Part shown: one piece after another, positions 1 through 6,429 of the stretch
How the letters are laid out: every line of letters begins with the position of its first letter
How positions within the stretch are numbered: position 1 is the stretch's first letter
Source: G001797105 sp964528155
GTDB taxonomy: Bacteria > Chloroflexota > Anaerolineae > Anaerolineales > E44-bin32
Assembly (NCBI GenBank): GCA_964528155.1
Contig: CAZGRL010000120.1
Span: forward strand, 1-10,887
Length of the DNA: 10,887 bases
Direction: 5' to 3'
Position numbers and translations under genes: made by a program
The notes under the pieces: model-generated
Databases searched by the model: none
What the model saw: only the letters and a program-made list of their open reading frames with translations
Told to the model about the DNA's origin: nothing

Positions 1-118
1 CCTCACACTCTCAAGCCCACACGTGCCGCAGAGGGTTCTTTTTAGACGCCCCCATAACAACCTGACCCACTGATAGGCGTGCAACATGTAAGCGGGTACA
101 TCCTGCGAAGGCCTTTCT

Positions 119-147
119 TTGACTCGCGTTTTTCGGCATGGTAGAAT
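119..147 (+). promoter_or_regulatory. sigma70-type promoter of the tRNA cluster
   Basis: TTGACT (119-124) and TAGAAT (142-147) are separated by exactly 17 bases and match the housekeeping consensus in 5 of 6 positions each. Transcription would start near 154, about 25 bases before the first mature tRNA. A 5-bp inverted repeat (GGCAT at 135-139, ATGCC at 146-150) overlaps the -10 box and could be incidental. The rest of 1-178 shows no supported gene; a T-run near 38-43 has no convincing hairpin in front of it. Confidence 0.8.
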
Positions 148-178
148 GCCATGATTCGGGAAGGGAGCCTCCGGGTCT

Positions 179-266
<88 letters not shown>

Positions 267-276
267 TGGTCAAAAT

Positions 277-370
277 GGGGAGGTGCCGGAGTGGCTGAAC
301 GGGGGCGCCTGCTAAGCGCTTGTAGGGGTTAATGCCTCTACCGAGGGTTCGAATCCCTCCCTCCCCGCCA
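277..370 (+). tRNA. tRNA-Ser (anticodon GCT)
   Basis: Acceptor GGGGAGG (277-283) pairs with CCTCCCC (360-366), discriminator G367, and an encoded CCA follows (368-370). The anticodon stem GGCGC/GCGCT encloses loop CTGCTAA with anticodon GCT at 311-313, reading AGC/AGU. A long variable arm around 321-340 folds into its own stem, as expected for serine tRNAs. It lies 13 bases after the preceding tRNA-Ser, so the two are very likely co-transcribed. Unlike its two neighbours it has a genomic CCA. Confidence 0.97.
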
Positions 371-456
371 GGTCGCAACCGGATCCATCCGGCAGCGGCC
401 GAGGTCTAGGGCGGCGGTCCATCGGCTGCACGGAGCCTCGCCCGCCAACCTCAATT

Positions 457-529
457 GCCCTCGTAGCTCAGCGGATAGAGCACTTGCTTGCGGAGCAAGG
501 GGCCGAGCGTTCAAATCGCTCCGAGGGCG
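457..529 (+). tRNA. tRNA-Arg (anticodon GCG)
   Basis: Acceptor GCCCTCG (457-463) pairs with CGAGGGC (522-528), discriminator G529. The anticodon stem CTTGC/GCAAG (483-487, 495-499) encloses loop TTGCGGA with anticodon GCG at 490-492, reading CGC and CGU. The T stem GAGCG/CGCTC (505-509, 517-521) closes loop TTCAAAT. The A after GG in the D loop (position 475, equal to A20) and C at the anticodon centre are the known arginine identity elements. CCA is not encoded. The usual bacterial tRNA for this codon pair carries ACG, edited to inosine; GCG is the less common solution. Confidence 0.95.
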
Positions 530-537
530 CTGCACAA

Positions 538-590
538 CCGAGCCGCCGAATCTTGGGGGGCCTGCACCGGCCTCCCAAGATGATTCTCGG
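538..590 (+). terminator. Hairpin after the tRNA cluster, no T-tract
   Basis: Bases 550-562 pair with 569-581 over 13 bp (one G-T wobble) around loop TGCACC. An outer CCGAG (538-542) can pair with CTCGG (586-590). It starts 9 bases after the tRNA-Arg. No T-run follows, so a classical intrinsic terminator is not shown; it may be a 3' stabilising or processing hairpin or a weak/Rho-assisted end. I see no gene or clear promoter in 591-752. Confidence 0.5.
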
Positions 591-752
591 ATCAAGCGAT
601 CGGATCTACGGACCTCCCTGGAGCAGCCGGACCGGATGATCCCCCGATCGCCCGATGGCGTGCATGCACGAATCTTGCCTGCTTCCTCACACAGCCTCCC
701 CCTCTTCGCCTGCAGGGACCGATGACCAGGACCACACACTCCAGGATGGCTG

Positions 753-1766
753 ATGCGTGATCCCATGTCCGACGCTGAGGGGCATACCGTCGATACCTCT
801 CGGATCAAAGTCGTGTACATCACTGGCTCAGGTCGCTCGGGAAGCACGATCCTGTGCCAGATCCTGGGAGAGTTCGACGGTTTCTTCAGCGGCGGTGAGC
901 TGAGCGACTTCTGGGACCGATACCTCGGCGAGAACAGGCTTTGCGCCTGCGGAGTCGAATTTCGTTCGTGCAAGGTCTGGTCGCGCATCCTCCAGCAAGG
1001 GATGCCGGGCATAAGCTCCGCCGACGCGCTCCGAGTCGCCGAGTTGCACATGCGCGTCGGACGAACACAGCATCTGCCCTTGCTGCTTTTCCCTCCGCTG
1101 AGGAGGCTCCTGCAACAACGTCTGACGAATTACATGACGCATCTGGCCATGCTTTACCGTGCGATCCGGGCGGAGACCGGGTGCAAAGTCATTGTCGATT
1201 CATCCAAGTTTCCTTCCTATGGCTGGATCCTGGGGCGAGTTCCGGGCATCGAGCTCTTCGTCGTGCATCTTGTTCGTGACCCACGTGCTGTCGCCTATTC
1301 ATGGACGAGGAGCAGGCCTTCCGGCCATACAGGCGAGAGGATCGAGACACCCAGGTTCGGGCCGGCTTCAAGCTCACTCCGCTGGCTCACCAGAAACATC
1401 CTGGCCGAAGGGCTTTGGCGCTCCGATCCCGAACACTACGTTATGCTTCGCTATGAAGACTTCGTCGCCGATCCTCGAGCGGCGGTCAATCGGATCCTGG
1501 ATCTCGTCGGCGTGGGGTCATTGTCCGGGCCGTTTGTCGGGAACCAGAGTGTTCGTCTCGGTGAGAATCATATTGTCTGGGGAAACCGCTCCCGCTTCCT
1601 GCGCGGTGTGGCAGATATCCAGCCGGATACCGAGTGGCGAACGCGGATTAGACTCCTGCCGAGGATCGTCGTTGAGGCGATGACCTGGCCATGGATGCGC
1701 AGGTATGGCTATACTCCTCGGGTTTCTATTCGGACCGACGCCATCGAATCCGGAGACCCCGGTTGA
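753..1766 (+). CDS. PAPS-dependent sulfotransferase family protein
   Basis: The 337-residue product carries the hallmarks of sulfotransferases that move sulfate from PAPS to a hydroxyl or amino group. The 5'-phosphosulfate loop is TGSGRSGST (residues 24-32). The 3'-phosphate motif is LVRDPRAVAYSW (173-184), with R175 and S183 as expected contacts. Further family-like segments are DSSKFPS (149-155), YEDFVADP (234-241) and HIVWGNRSRF (273-282). No signal peptide or membrane segment is seen, so it should act in the cytoplasm or at its inner face. The start at 753 is favoured by AGGA at 743-746, six bases upstream; ATG at 765 is an alternative. The glycosyltransferase 117 bases downstream on the same strand suggests a glycan or glycolipid acceptor, but the substrate cannot be read from sequence. 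Confidence 0.85.
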   Translation: MRDPMSDAEGHTVDTSRIKVVYITGSGRSGSTILCQILGEFDGFFSGGELSDFWDRYLGENRLCACGVEFRSCKVWSRILQQGMPGISSADALRVAELHMRVGRTQHLPLLLFPPLRRLLQQRLTNYMTHLAMLYRAIRAETGCKVIVDSSKFPSYGWILGRVPGIELFVVHLVRDPRAVAYSWTRSRPSGHTGERIETPRFGPASSSLRWLTRNILAEGLWRSDPEHYVMLRYEDFVADPRAAVNRILDLVGVGSLSGPFVGNQSVRLGENHIVWGNRSRFLRGVADIQPDTEWRTRIRLLPRIVVEAMTWPWMRRYGYTPRVSIRTDAIESGDPG

Positions 1767-1820
1767 GATCAGGCCTCTCCCAAGAACGGAGTTGACCGGC
1801 CAGGTTGGCGGGCTGCAACG

Positions 1821-1844
1821 CGCGCGGGAAACTCAGCCCGCGCG
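1821..1844 (+). other. GC hairpin between sulfotransferase and GT4 genes
   Basis: CGCGCGGG (1821-1828) pairs perfectly with CCCGCGCG (1837-1844) around an 8-base loop. It lies 54 bases after the sulfotransferase stop and 39 bases before the next start. No T-run follows (TTCGAT), so it may be an intercistronic attenuating or mRNA-stabilising structure. No good promoter is visible in the gap. Confidence 0.4.
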
Positions 1845-1883
1845 TTCGATCAGAGATGTGATGGATCGATACAAGACACCCCG

Positions 1884-3119
1884 ATGAAGATTTGTTTCTT
1901 CGGAACCAGGATGGATCTTCTCTCAGGCCACTCCCGTCCGGCCTTTGAACTCGCCTCGGCTCTGATCGATCGCGGGCACGAAGTCCGGATCATCTCAACG
2001 TCGCTCGCCGCCGAGAGAATGGCTCGACACGAGGCCGCCATGGCCCGATCGCCTCAACTGGCTCGTATTCCGGTTGACAGACCATTCGCGAATCTGCGGG
2101 AGATGGTGTGGGAACGACGGCAATCGATCTCGACCCTGCAGGCGCTGCTTGCAGATTGCGATCTGCTGCACGGGTTCAGCTTCAACGCCATGAGCATTCT
2201 CACCCTGCTCCTTCCCGTCCAGGTGCCTCTTGTGTTGTTCCTCAGCACCGACATCCATCCACCCCTCAGCGACTACATGCGGGTCTTGTCCGAGGCCTTG
2301 CTGTACATCGAAGAACCTCGCTTTGCATCCGGCATACTCACCCCGAGCTTCCTCCTCAAGAGACGCCTGGACCACTTCGGTCGCATCATCTGCTGGTCAA
2401 GGCACGTACACGCCCGGCTTCGCAGTATTGGTGTGCCCGAGGGCAGGATAGTAACAATCTCACCGGGACTCGACAGAGCGAGATCTGATAATCTGGATCG
2501 GCAGACCATCCGCGGGTCCCCAGTGTTCATGTACGCCGGGCTGGTCTCAACTTTGAGGGGCATCCCAACATTGATCCGAGCCTTCAGAGAAGTGGTCCAG
2601 GCATTGCCTCGGGCCAGGCTCATCATCGCCGATCGTGGCCCGCACACGCCGGCAGATGTCAAGATCCAGGCCTGGGAAGTGCGGCGACTGGCGCGCATGA
2701 TCGCCGAATCCGGGCTCGAAGGTCCGGTCCATCTCAGGAGCTTCGAGGGCAACCTGTCATCATGGTTCAACGCTTGCGATGCCGTCGTCCTCCCATTCAG
2801 CACGACGATCGGCTACGCCCATCCTCCCCTGACCATGCTCGAGGCCATGGCCCATGGGCTGCCCGTGATATCCACCCGCATTGGGAGCGTGCCCGAGTAT
2901 GTAGAGAACGGCGTCACGGGGATCCTCACGGATCCTGGGGACGAAGCCGGCCTGGCCAGGGCCATGATCACGCTTGATCCAGAGGCGGCACGACAGATGG
3001 GGCAGAACGCCAGAAAACGCGTCAACACACTTCACGAGTGGGGCGACATCGCCACCATGACTGAGGCGGTCTACGCCGACATCCTCCAACCAAGCGATCC
3101 GCCGCCTGCTCCAGTCTGA
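1884..3119 (+). CDS. Glycosyltransferase family 4 (GT-B fold) protein
   Basis: The 411-residue product fits GT4 retaining glycosyltransferases, which transfer a sugar from a nucleotide-sugar donor. The N-terminal Rossmann half begins MKICFFGTRMDLLSGHSRPA, with the glycine/His acceptor-side loop at about 14-18. ADCDLLHGFSF (90-100) resembles the usual DxxHxH-type strand. The C-terminal donor half includes VFMYAGLVSTLRGIPTLIRA (214-233), LHRSF-like LRSFEG (284-289) and PPLTMLEAMAHGLPVISTR (314-332), followed by GSVPEYVENGVTG. E320 is the conserved second Glu of the EX7E motif; the first position is Ala312. There is no membrane segment, so a cytoplasmic, possibly membrane-peripheral, role is likely. 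ATG 1884 places the first beta strand correctly, although no good ribosome site precedes it. Donor and acceptor are unknown. Confidence 0.85.
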   Translation: MKICFFGTRMDLLSGHSRPAFELASALIDRGHEVRIISTSLAAERMARHEAAMARSPQLARIPVDRPFANLREMVWERRQSISTLQALLADCDLLHGFSFNAMSILTLLLPVQVPLVLFLSTDIHPPLSDYMRVLSEALLYIEEPRFASGILTPSFLLKRRLDHFGRIICWSRHVHARLRSIGVPEGRIVTISPGLDRARSDNLDRQTIRGSPVFMYAGLVSTLRGIPTLIRAFREVVQALPRARLIIADRGPHTPADVKIQAWEVRRLARMIAESGLEGPVHLRSFEGNLSSWFNACDAVVLPFSTTIGYAHPPLTMLEAMAHGLPVISTRIGSVPEYVENGVTGILTDPGDEAGLARAMITLDPEAARQMGQNARKRVNTLHEWGDIATMTEAVYADILQPSDPPPAPV

Positions 3120-3161
3120 CCGAGGCTCGCGATCGGACACGCCTGAAACGGATCGACCCAT

Positions 3162-3190
3162 TTGAAAGAATGCCCATTCAGTCTTAGAAT
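3162..3190 (+). promoter_or_regulatory. sigma70-type promoter of the M32 carboxypeptidase gene
   Basis: TTGAAA (3162-3167) and TAGAAT (3185-3190) are separated by exactly 17 bases; the -10 is identical to that of the tRNA promoter at 142-147. Transcription should start near 3197, giving a leader of about 50 bases to ATG 3249. This excludes the TTG at 3162 and the ATG at 3189 as starts for a transcript from this promoter. Confidence 0.75.
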
Positions 3191-3248
3191 GGATCCGGCA
3201 CGGACGCCGGTCATCCTCGATCGGCATTTCCGAAGTGGGTGCTACAAC

Positions 3249-4754
3249 ATGCAACCGAAAATGGGCGAACTCAGACGCCTCCTTGGCGAAATCCACGACC
3301 TTCACATGGCGGCCGCCATCCTGGAATGGGATCAGGAGACTCTCATGCCACCTGGTGGCGCTGCCGCTCGCGCCCGACAGCTCGCCACACTCACACGGCT
3401 CGCCCACGAGCGATCCGTCGACCCGGCGTTGGGGGTGCTCCTCGACGACTTGCGCCCTTACGAAGAGAGCCTTCCTCACGAGGACGACGATGCGAGTCTT
3501 ATTCGCATCGCTCGGTACGACTTCGAGCGAGCGATCAAAGTCCCTCCAGCATTCATGGCCGAGTTGGTCGCTCACACATCGGAGGTCTATCAGCATTGGA
3601 CAGTCGCTCGACCGGCGAACGATTTCCGATCCTTGATCCCCGACCTCGAACGGACGCTGGACCTCAGCCGTCAACTGGCTGGATTCTTCCCCGGGTACGA
3701 ACACATCTGCGACCCGCTGATCGAATACTCCGATCGAGGGATGACAGTTTCTACACTGAGACCGTTATTTGCCGAACTTCGTCAAGGAGCGGCGCCGCTC
3801 GTCCAGGCGATCGCCGAGCTTCCACTGGCTGATGATAGCTGCCTGCGACACTCATTTCCGGAGGCAGCACAGCTCGAGTTCGGCCGCCATGTAGCAGAAC
3901 GCCTGGGCTACGATTTCCGCCGCGGCCGACAGGACAAGAGCCCACATCCTTTTATGACCAGCTTCTCCATCGGGGACATCAGGATCACAACCAGGGTCGA
4001 TGAACACATGCTCTCACAAGCTTTGATGGGGACGATCCATGAAGCCGGTCACGCGATGTACGAACAGGGCATCAACCCGGAGTTCGAGAACACACCTCTC
4101 GCCGACGGTGTTTCTTCAGGCGTTCACGAGAGTCAGTCGCGACTATGGGAAAACATCGTCGGCCGGAGCCTTCCCTTCTGGGAATTCTTCTATCCCCGAC
4201 TTCAATCCGTCTTCCCCGAGCAACTCGACGACGTGTCGCTTGAAGCGTTCTATCGGGCTATCAATCGGGTCAAGCCGTCACTGATCAGGACTGAAGCGGA
4301 CGAGCTCACATACAATCTGCACGTCATGATTCGGTTTGAGCTCGAGGCGCAGATGCTCGAAGGGCGCCTTTCGATTCGCGACTTGCCGGAAGCCTGGTAC
4401 GAGCGCTACCGAGCCGATCTGGGAGTCGCTGCACCCGACGATAGGGACGGCGTCCTGCAGGATGCTCACTGGTACAGCGGACGGATTGGAGGAGCGTTCC
4501 AGGGATACACATTGGGCAATGTCCTCGGGGCTCAGTTCTTCGAGGCTGCGCAGCTTGCCCATCCCGAGATTCGGGATGATGTCCGGCGCGGATCATTCGA
4601 GACTTTGCACAGCTGGCTGAAAGACAATATCTACCACCATGGACGCAAGTTCACTGCGCCTGAACTGGTAGAGATGTCCTCCGGCAAGCCGGTATCCGCC
4701 GAGCCCTACCTGGCCTACCTGCGAAAGAAGTTCGGAGAGCTTTACAAAGTGTAG
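3249..4754 (+). CDS. M32-family metallocarboxypeptidase (carboxypeptidase Taq type)
   Basis: The 501-residue product has the usual length of M32 peptidases, cytoplasmic metal-dependent enzymes that trim residues from peptide C-termini. The zinc site is HEAGH (264-268) plus Glu294 in HESQSR (293-298); the 26-residue spacing from the second His agrees with characterised M32 enzymes. Other family signatures are EWDQE (26-30), DPLIEYSDRGMT (155-166), GDIRITTR (242-249), IRTEADELTYNLH (346-358) and GYTLGN (419-424). There is no signal peptide. The frame is open up to a TTG at 3162, but that codon lies in the -35 box of a strong promoter and the extra 29 residues do not resemble the family. ATG 3249 gives the typical N-terminus, though its ribosome site is weak. 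It appears to be a single-gene unit used in peptide turnover. Confidence 0.95.
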   Translation: MQPKMGELRRLLGEIHDLHMAAAILEWDQETLMPPGGAAARARQLATLTRLAHERSVDPALGVLLDDLRPYEESLPHEDDDASLIRIARYDFERAIKVPPAFMAELVAHTSEVYQHWTVARPANDFRSLIPDLERTLDLSRQLAGFFPGYEHICDPLIEYSDRGMTVSTLRPLFAELRQGAAPLVQAIAELPLADDSCLRHSFPEAAQLEFGRHVAERLGYDFRRGRQDKSPHPFMTSFSIGDIRITTRVDEHMLSQALMGTIHEAGHAMYEQGINPEFENTPLADGVSSGVHESQSRLWENIVGRSLPFWEFFYPRLQSVFPEQLDDVSLEAFYRAINRVKPSLIRTEADELTYNLHVMIRFELEAQMLEGRLSIRDLPEAWYERYRADLGVAAPDDRDGVLQDAHWYSGRIGGAFQGYTLGNVLGAQFFEAAQLAHPEIRDDVRRGSFETLHSWLKDNIYHHGRKFTAPELVEMSSGKPVSAEPYLAYLRKKFGELYKV

Positions 4755-4757
4755 TTA

Positions 4758-4779
4758 TGCGCCTTGGGCCACCGGCGCA
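4758..4779 (+). terminator. Small hairpin just after the M32 gene
   Basis: TGCGCC (4758-4763) pairs with GGCGCA (4774-4779) around a 10-base loop, beginning three bases past the stop codon. There is no T-tract, so this is only a possible transcript end. The remaining gap to 4929 shows no gene; it contains another 5-bp hairpin, GCCGG/CCGGC, near 4824-4838. Confidence 0.3.
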
Positions 4780-4929
4780 CACGCATCCTGTATGAGAGGC
4801 TGATTTTGTACATCCCCTGCTATGCCGGCCCCATCCGGCGGGCTGTCACTCAGGCCGACCGGGCATTTGTCGAAACACTGGCATCACAAGAACGGAACGA
4901 CTGGTCTTCCACGTAAAACTGCTTCAGCC

Positions 4930-4953
4930 CCGGTCAGCCTGCTTGGTGACCGG
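4930..4953 (+). promoter_or_regulatory. 10-bp GC hairpin upstream of the oxidoreductase gene
   Basis: CCGGTCAGCC (4930-4939) pairs with TGGTGACCGG (4944-4953) over ten base pairs (one G-T wobble) around the tetraloop TGCT. It ends 44 bases before the favoured start at 4998 and covers the first base of an alternative GTG start at 4953. No T-run follows. It could be a leader structure affecting translation or a boundary hairpin of the previous transcript; the sequence does not decide. Confidence 0.5.
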
Positions 4954-4997
4954 TGAGTACACTGGCTCGAACTCTTTATCGACGCGAGAGTACATGG

Positions 4998-6224
4998 ATG
5001 CCCGATAAGGACTATGAAGTCGTCATCGTGGGAGCCGGTCCGGCCGGACTTGCCACTGCGATGCACCTGATCCGACTCGACGCGACATGGGCCGATCGCC
5101 TCATCGTTCTGGAGAAGGCAGTGCACCCTCGTCACAAATTGTGCGCCGGTGGGATCACGCGTTTCGGCTTGGATCAATTGAGCCGACTGGGGGTGACCCT
5201 CGATGTGCCTTTTGTCCCGATTGAGAAGGTTCGGCTGCAATACCGCCATCGGTCAGTGAGCGTGCGCGGCAGGCCGATCATTGTCATGACATGGCGGCAA
5301 GAATTCGATGCCTGGCTTGCCACGGTAGCTCGAGATAGAGGCGTCACCCTTCAGGAGGACACACCCGTTACCGGGTTCGAGAGGCAAGGTGACCGTATCC
5401 TGCTCCACACACCTATGAGCGGTTTTCGCGCCCAAGTAGTTGTCGGAGCAGACGGATCGACCGGCCTCAGTCGTCGATGGCTCGGGGTGCGCGAGCGGCC
5501 GTCCCACATCGCAAGGTTGCTTGAGGTGGTCACTGAAGCTTCCGACGGCGATCCGGAGCACCGCTATCGAACAGCCCGACTCGATTTCAGCGGTCTGCAG
5601 GCCAGGCTCCAGGGATATTACTGGGACCTCCCCAGCTCGATCGACGGGGCTCCACGGATGAGCTGCGGCGTGTATGACTCCCGCATGGATGTGAGCAGGT
5701 CGCGCGCCTCACTCCCGGATCACCTCACCGCGGGCGTCCTGCGCGCCGAGCGTCGCGGCCAGAACCTCAAGCTCCAGGGCCATCCCATCCACTGGTTCTC
5801 ACCCAAGAACCTGCTCTCAGCCCCGGGGGTCGTCCTCGTCGGCGACGCCGCCGGGGCGGATCCGCTCTTCGGGGAAGGCATCGGGGTCGGTCTGGGATAT
5901 GGGGCCGAGGCGGCGAAGGCAATCCAGCGTGGCTTTGCGCGCCACGACTTCTCCTTCGCAGGCTACAAGCGAAGTATTCTCTTCTCTGACGTGGGGCGTT
6001 ACTTGCTTCTGAGATGGCTTATTGGTTCGGTTGCTTATCGACTGGCCGACGTCGATCTATTCGTTCAAGGCCTATGGTGTGCCGGCGCATGGCTCGCCCC
6101 TCTGGCCCATAGACCCAATCCATCGCCAGCCATTCGCCCCCGCTCGAAGGACACCGGTCCAGGCCCAGCTCCAAGGGAAGACACCCCTACGATCGGACGC
6201 TCCCTCACCAACGCACGCCACTGA
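4998..6224 (+). CDS. FAD-dependent oxidoreductase, geranylgeranyl reductase-like
   Basis: The 408-residue product is a group-A flavoprotein. It has the dinucleotide-binding loop GAGPAG (12-17) with ribose-binding Glu39, the second FAD motif GADGS (150-154) and the third motif VGDAAGADPLFGEGIG (281-296). LCAGGIT (48-54) resembles the CGGG-type segment of geranylgeranyl reductases, and GYYWDLP (206-212) matches the family's GY-W-FP patch. Such enzymes saturate isoprenoid chains of quinones, lipids or chlorophyll; no photosynthesis gene is nearby, so a quinone or lipid substrate is a guess. A hydrophobic segment (about 334-370) may touch the membrane. The last ~38 residues are Pro/Arg-rich and look unlike the family. 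The frame runs back to GTG 4953, but ATG 4998, with GAGAG seven bases upstream, gives the usual short N-terminus. Confidence 0.85.
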   Translation: MPDKDYEVVIVGAGPAGLATAMHLIRLDATWADRLIVLEKAVHPRHKLCAGGITRFGLDQLSRLGVTLDVPFVPIEKVRLQYRHRSVSVRGRPIIVMTWRQEFDAWLATVARDRGVTLQEDTPVTGFERQGDRILLHTPMSGFRAQVVVGADGSTGLSRRWLGVRERPSHIARLLEVVTEASDGDPEHRYRTARLDFSGLQARLQGYYWDLPSSIDGAPRMSCGVYDSRMDVSRSRASLPDHLTAGVLRAERRGQNLKLQGHPIHWFSPKNLLSAPGVVLVGDAAGADPLFGEGIGVGLGYGAEAAKAIQRGFARHDFSFAGYKRSILFSDVGRYLLLRWLIGSVAYRLADVDLFVQGLWCAGAWLAPLAHRPNPSPAIRPRSKDTGPGPAPREDTPTIGRSLTNARH

Positions 6225-6253
6225 GTAGGACGTCGAACTTCCCGTCTCCGGAC

Positions 6254-6316
6254 CCCCGTCCCCCGTCTGCCGCCGTCCATCGCCCGCCGTCCATCGTCCA
6301 TCGTCCGCCGTCCGGA
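6254..6316. repeat. Nine degenerate 7-base tandem units
   Basis: Read on the + strand in steps of seven: CCCCGTC, CCCCGTC, TGCCGCC, GTCCATC, GCCCGCC, GTCCATC, GTCCATC, GTCCGCC, GTCCGGA. The core consensus is GTCCRYC (GRYGGAC on the - strand). It sits in the 205-nt junction between convergent genes, outside both supported coding regions. It resembles the short heptamer tandem repeats found between genes in some bacteria. Peptides predicted across it are Gly/Arg/Trp/Asp-rich artefacts of the repeat. Confidence 0.75.
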
Positions 6317-6323
6317 CTCATGT

Positions 6324-6340
6324 CCAGCGGCTGACGCTGG
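6324..6340. terminator. Perfect 6-bp hairpin at the convergent junction
   Basis: CCAGCG (6324-6329) pairs with CGCTGG (6335-6340) around loop GCTGA. It lies just beyond the heptamer repeats, 100 bases after the oxidoreductase stop and 90 bases beyond the stop of the opposing peptidase. There is no T-tract on either strand, so its role as a transcription end is only suggested by position. Confidence 0.35.
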
Positions 6341-6343
6341 CAA

Positions 6344-6396
6344 GACCGGCGGGTGTGCTCGGAGTCCTCATGCACGGCGGCGACATTCCGCCGGTC
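6344..6396. terminator. Nested inverted repeats between convergent genes
   Basis: GACCGGCGG (6344-6352) is a perfect inverted match of CCGCCGGTC (6388-6396). The same right arm can instead form a local hairpin, CGGCGG (6375-6380) with CCGCCG (6388-6393) around a 7-base loop. The two folds exclude each other. They could end either of the converging transcripts, but no U-tract follows in either direction. Confidence 0.4.
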
Positions 6397-6429
6397 GCAC
6401 ACGAAGTGGGAAAAGACGATGGCGGAGAT

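Noticed and set aside
338..1051. 237-codon open frame on the - strand
   Set aside because: It runs antisense through two tRNA genes and the sulfotransferase start, with no recognisable domain; it is a GC-driven shadow frame.
1792..1820. TTGACC as a promoter for the GT4 gene
   Set aside because: The hexamer 17 bases later is GCAACG, which does not resemble a -10 box.
457..3119. Integrated element at the tRNA-Arg gene
   Set aside because: I found no second copy of the tRNA-Arg 3' end in the window and no integrase or transposase.
2760..3704. 314-codon open frame on the - strand
   Set aside because: It is antisense to the end of the GT4 gene, the promoter and the M32 gene, all of which have clear family motifs.
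4953..4997. GTG 4953 as the flavoprotein start
   Set aside because: It begins on the last base of a strong hairpin and adds 15 residues before the usual family N-terminus; ATG 4998 fits better, though not proven.
6254..6316. CRISPR array
   Set aside because: Units are 7 bases, contiguous and without spacers; no cas gene is nearby.
6065..6402. Short - strand frames rich in Gly/Arg/Trp/Asp across the repeat
   Set aside because: Their composition follows directly from translating the 7-base repeat, and they overlap the flavoprotein gene; no independent coding evidence.
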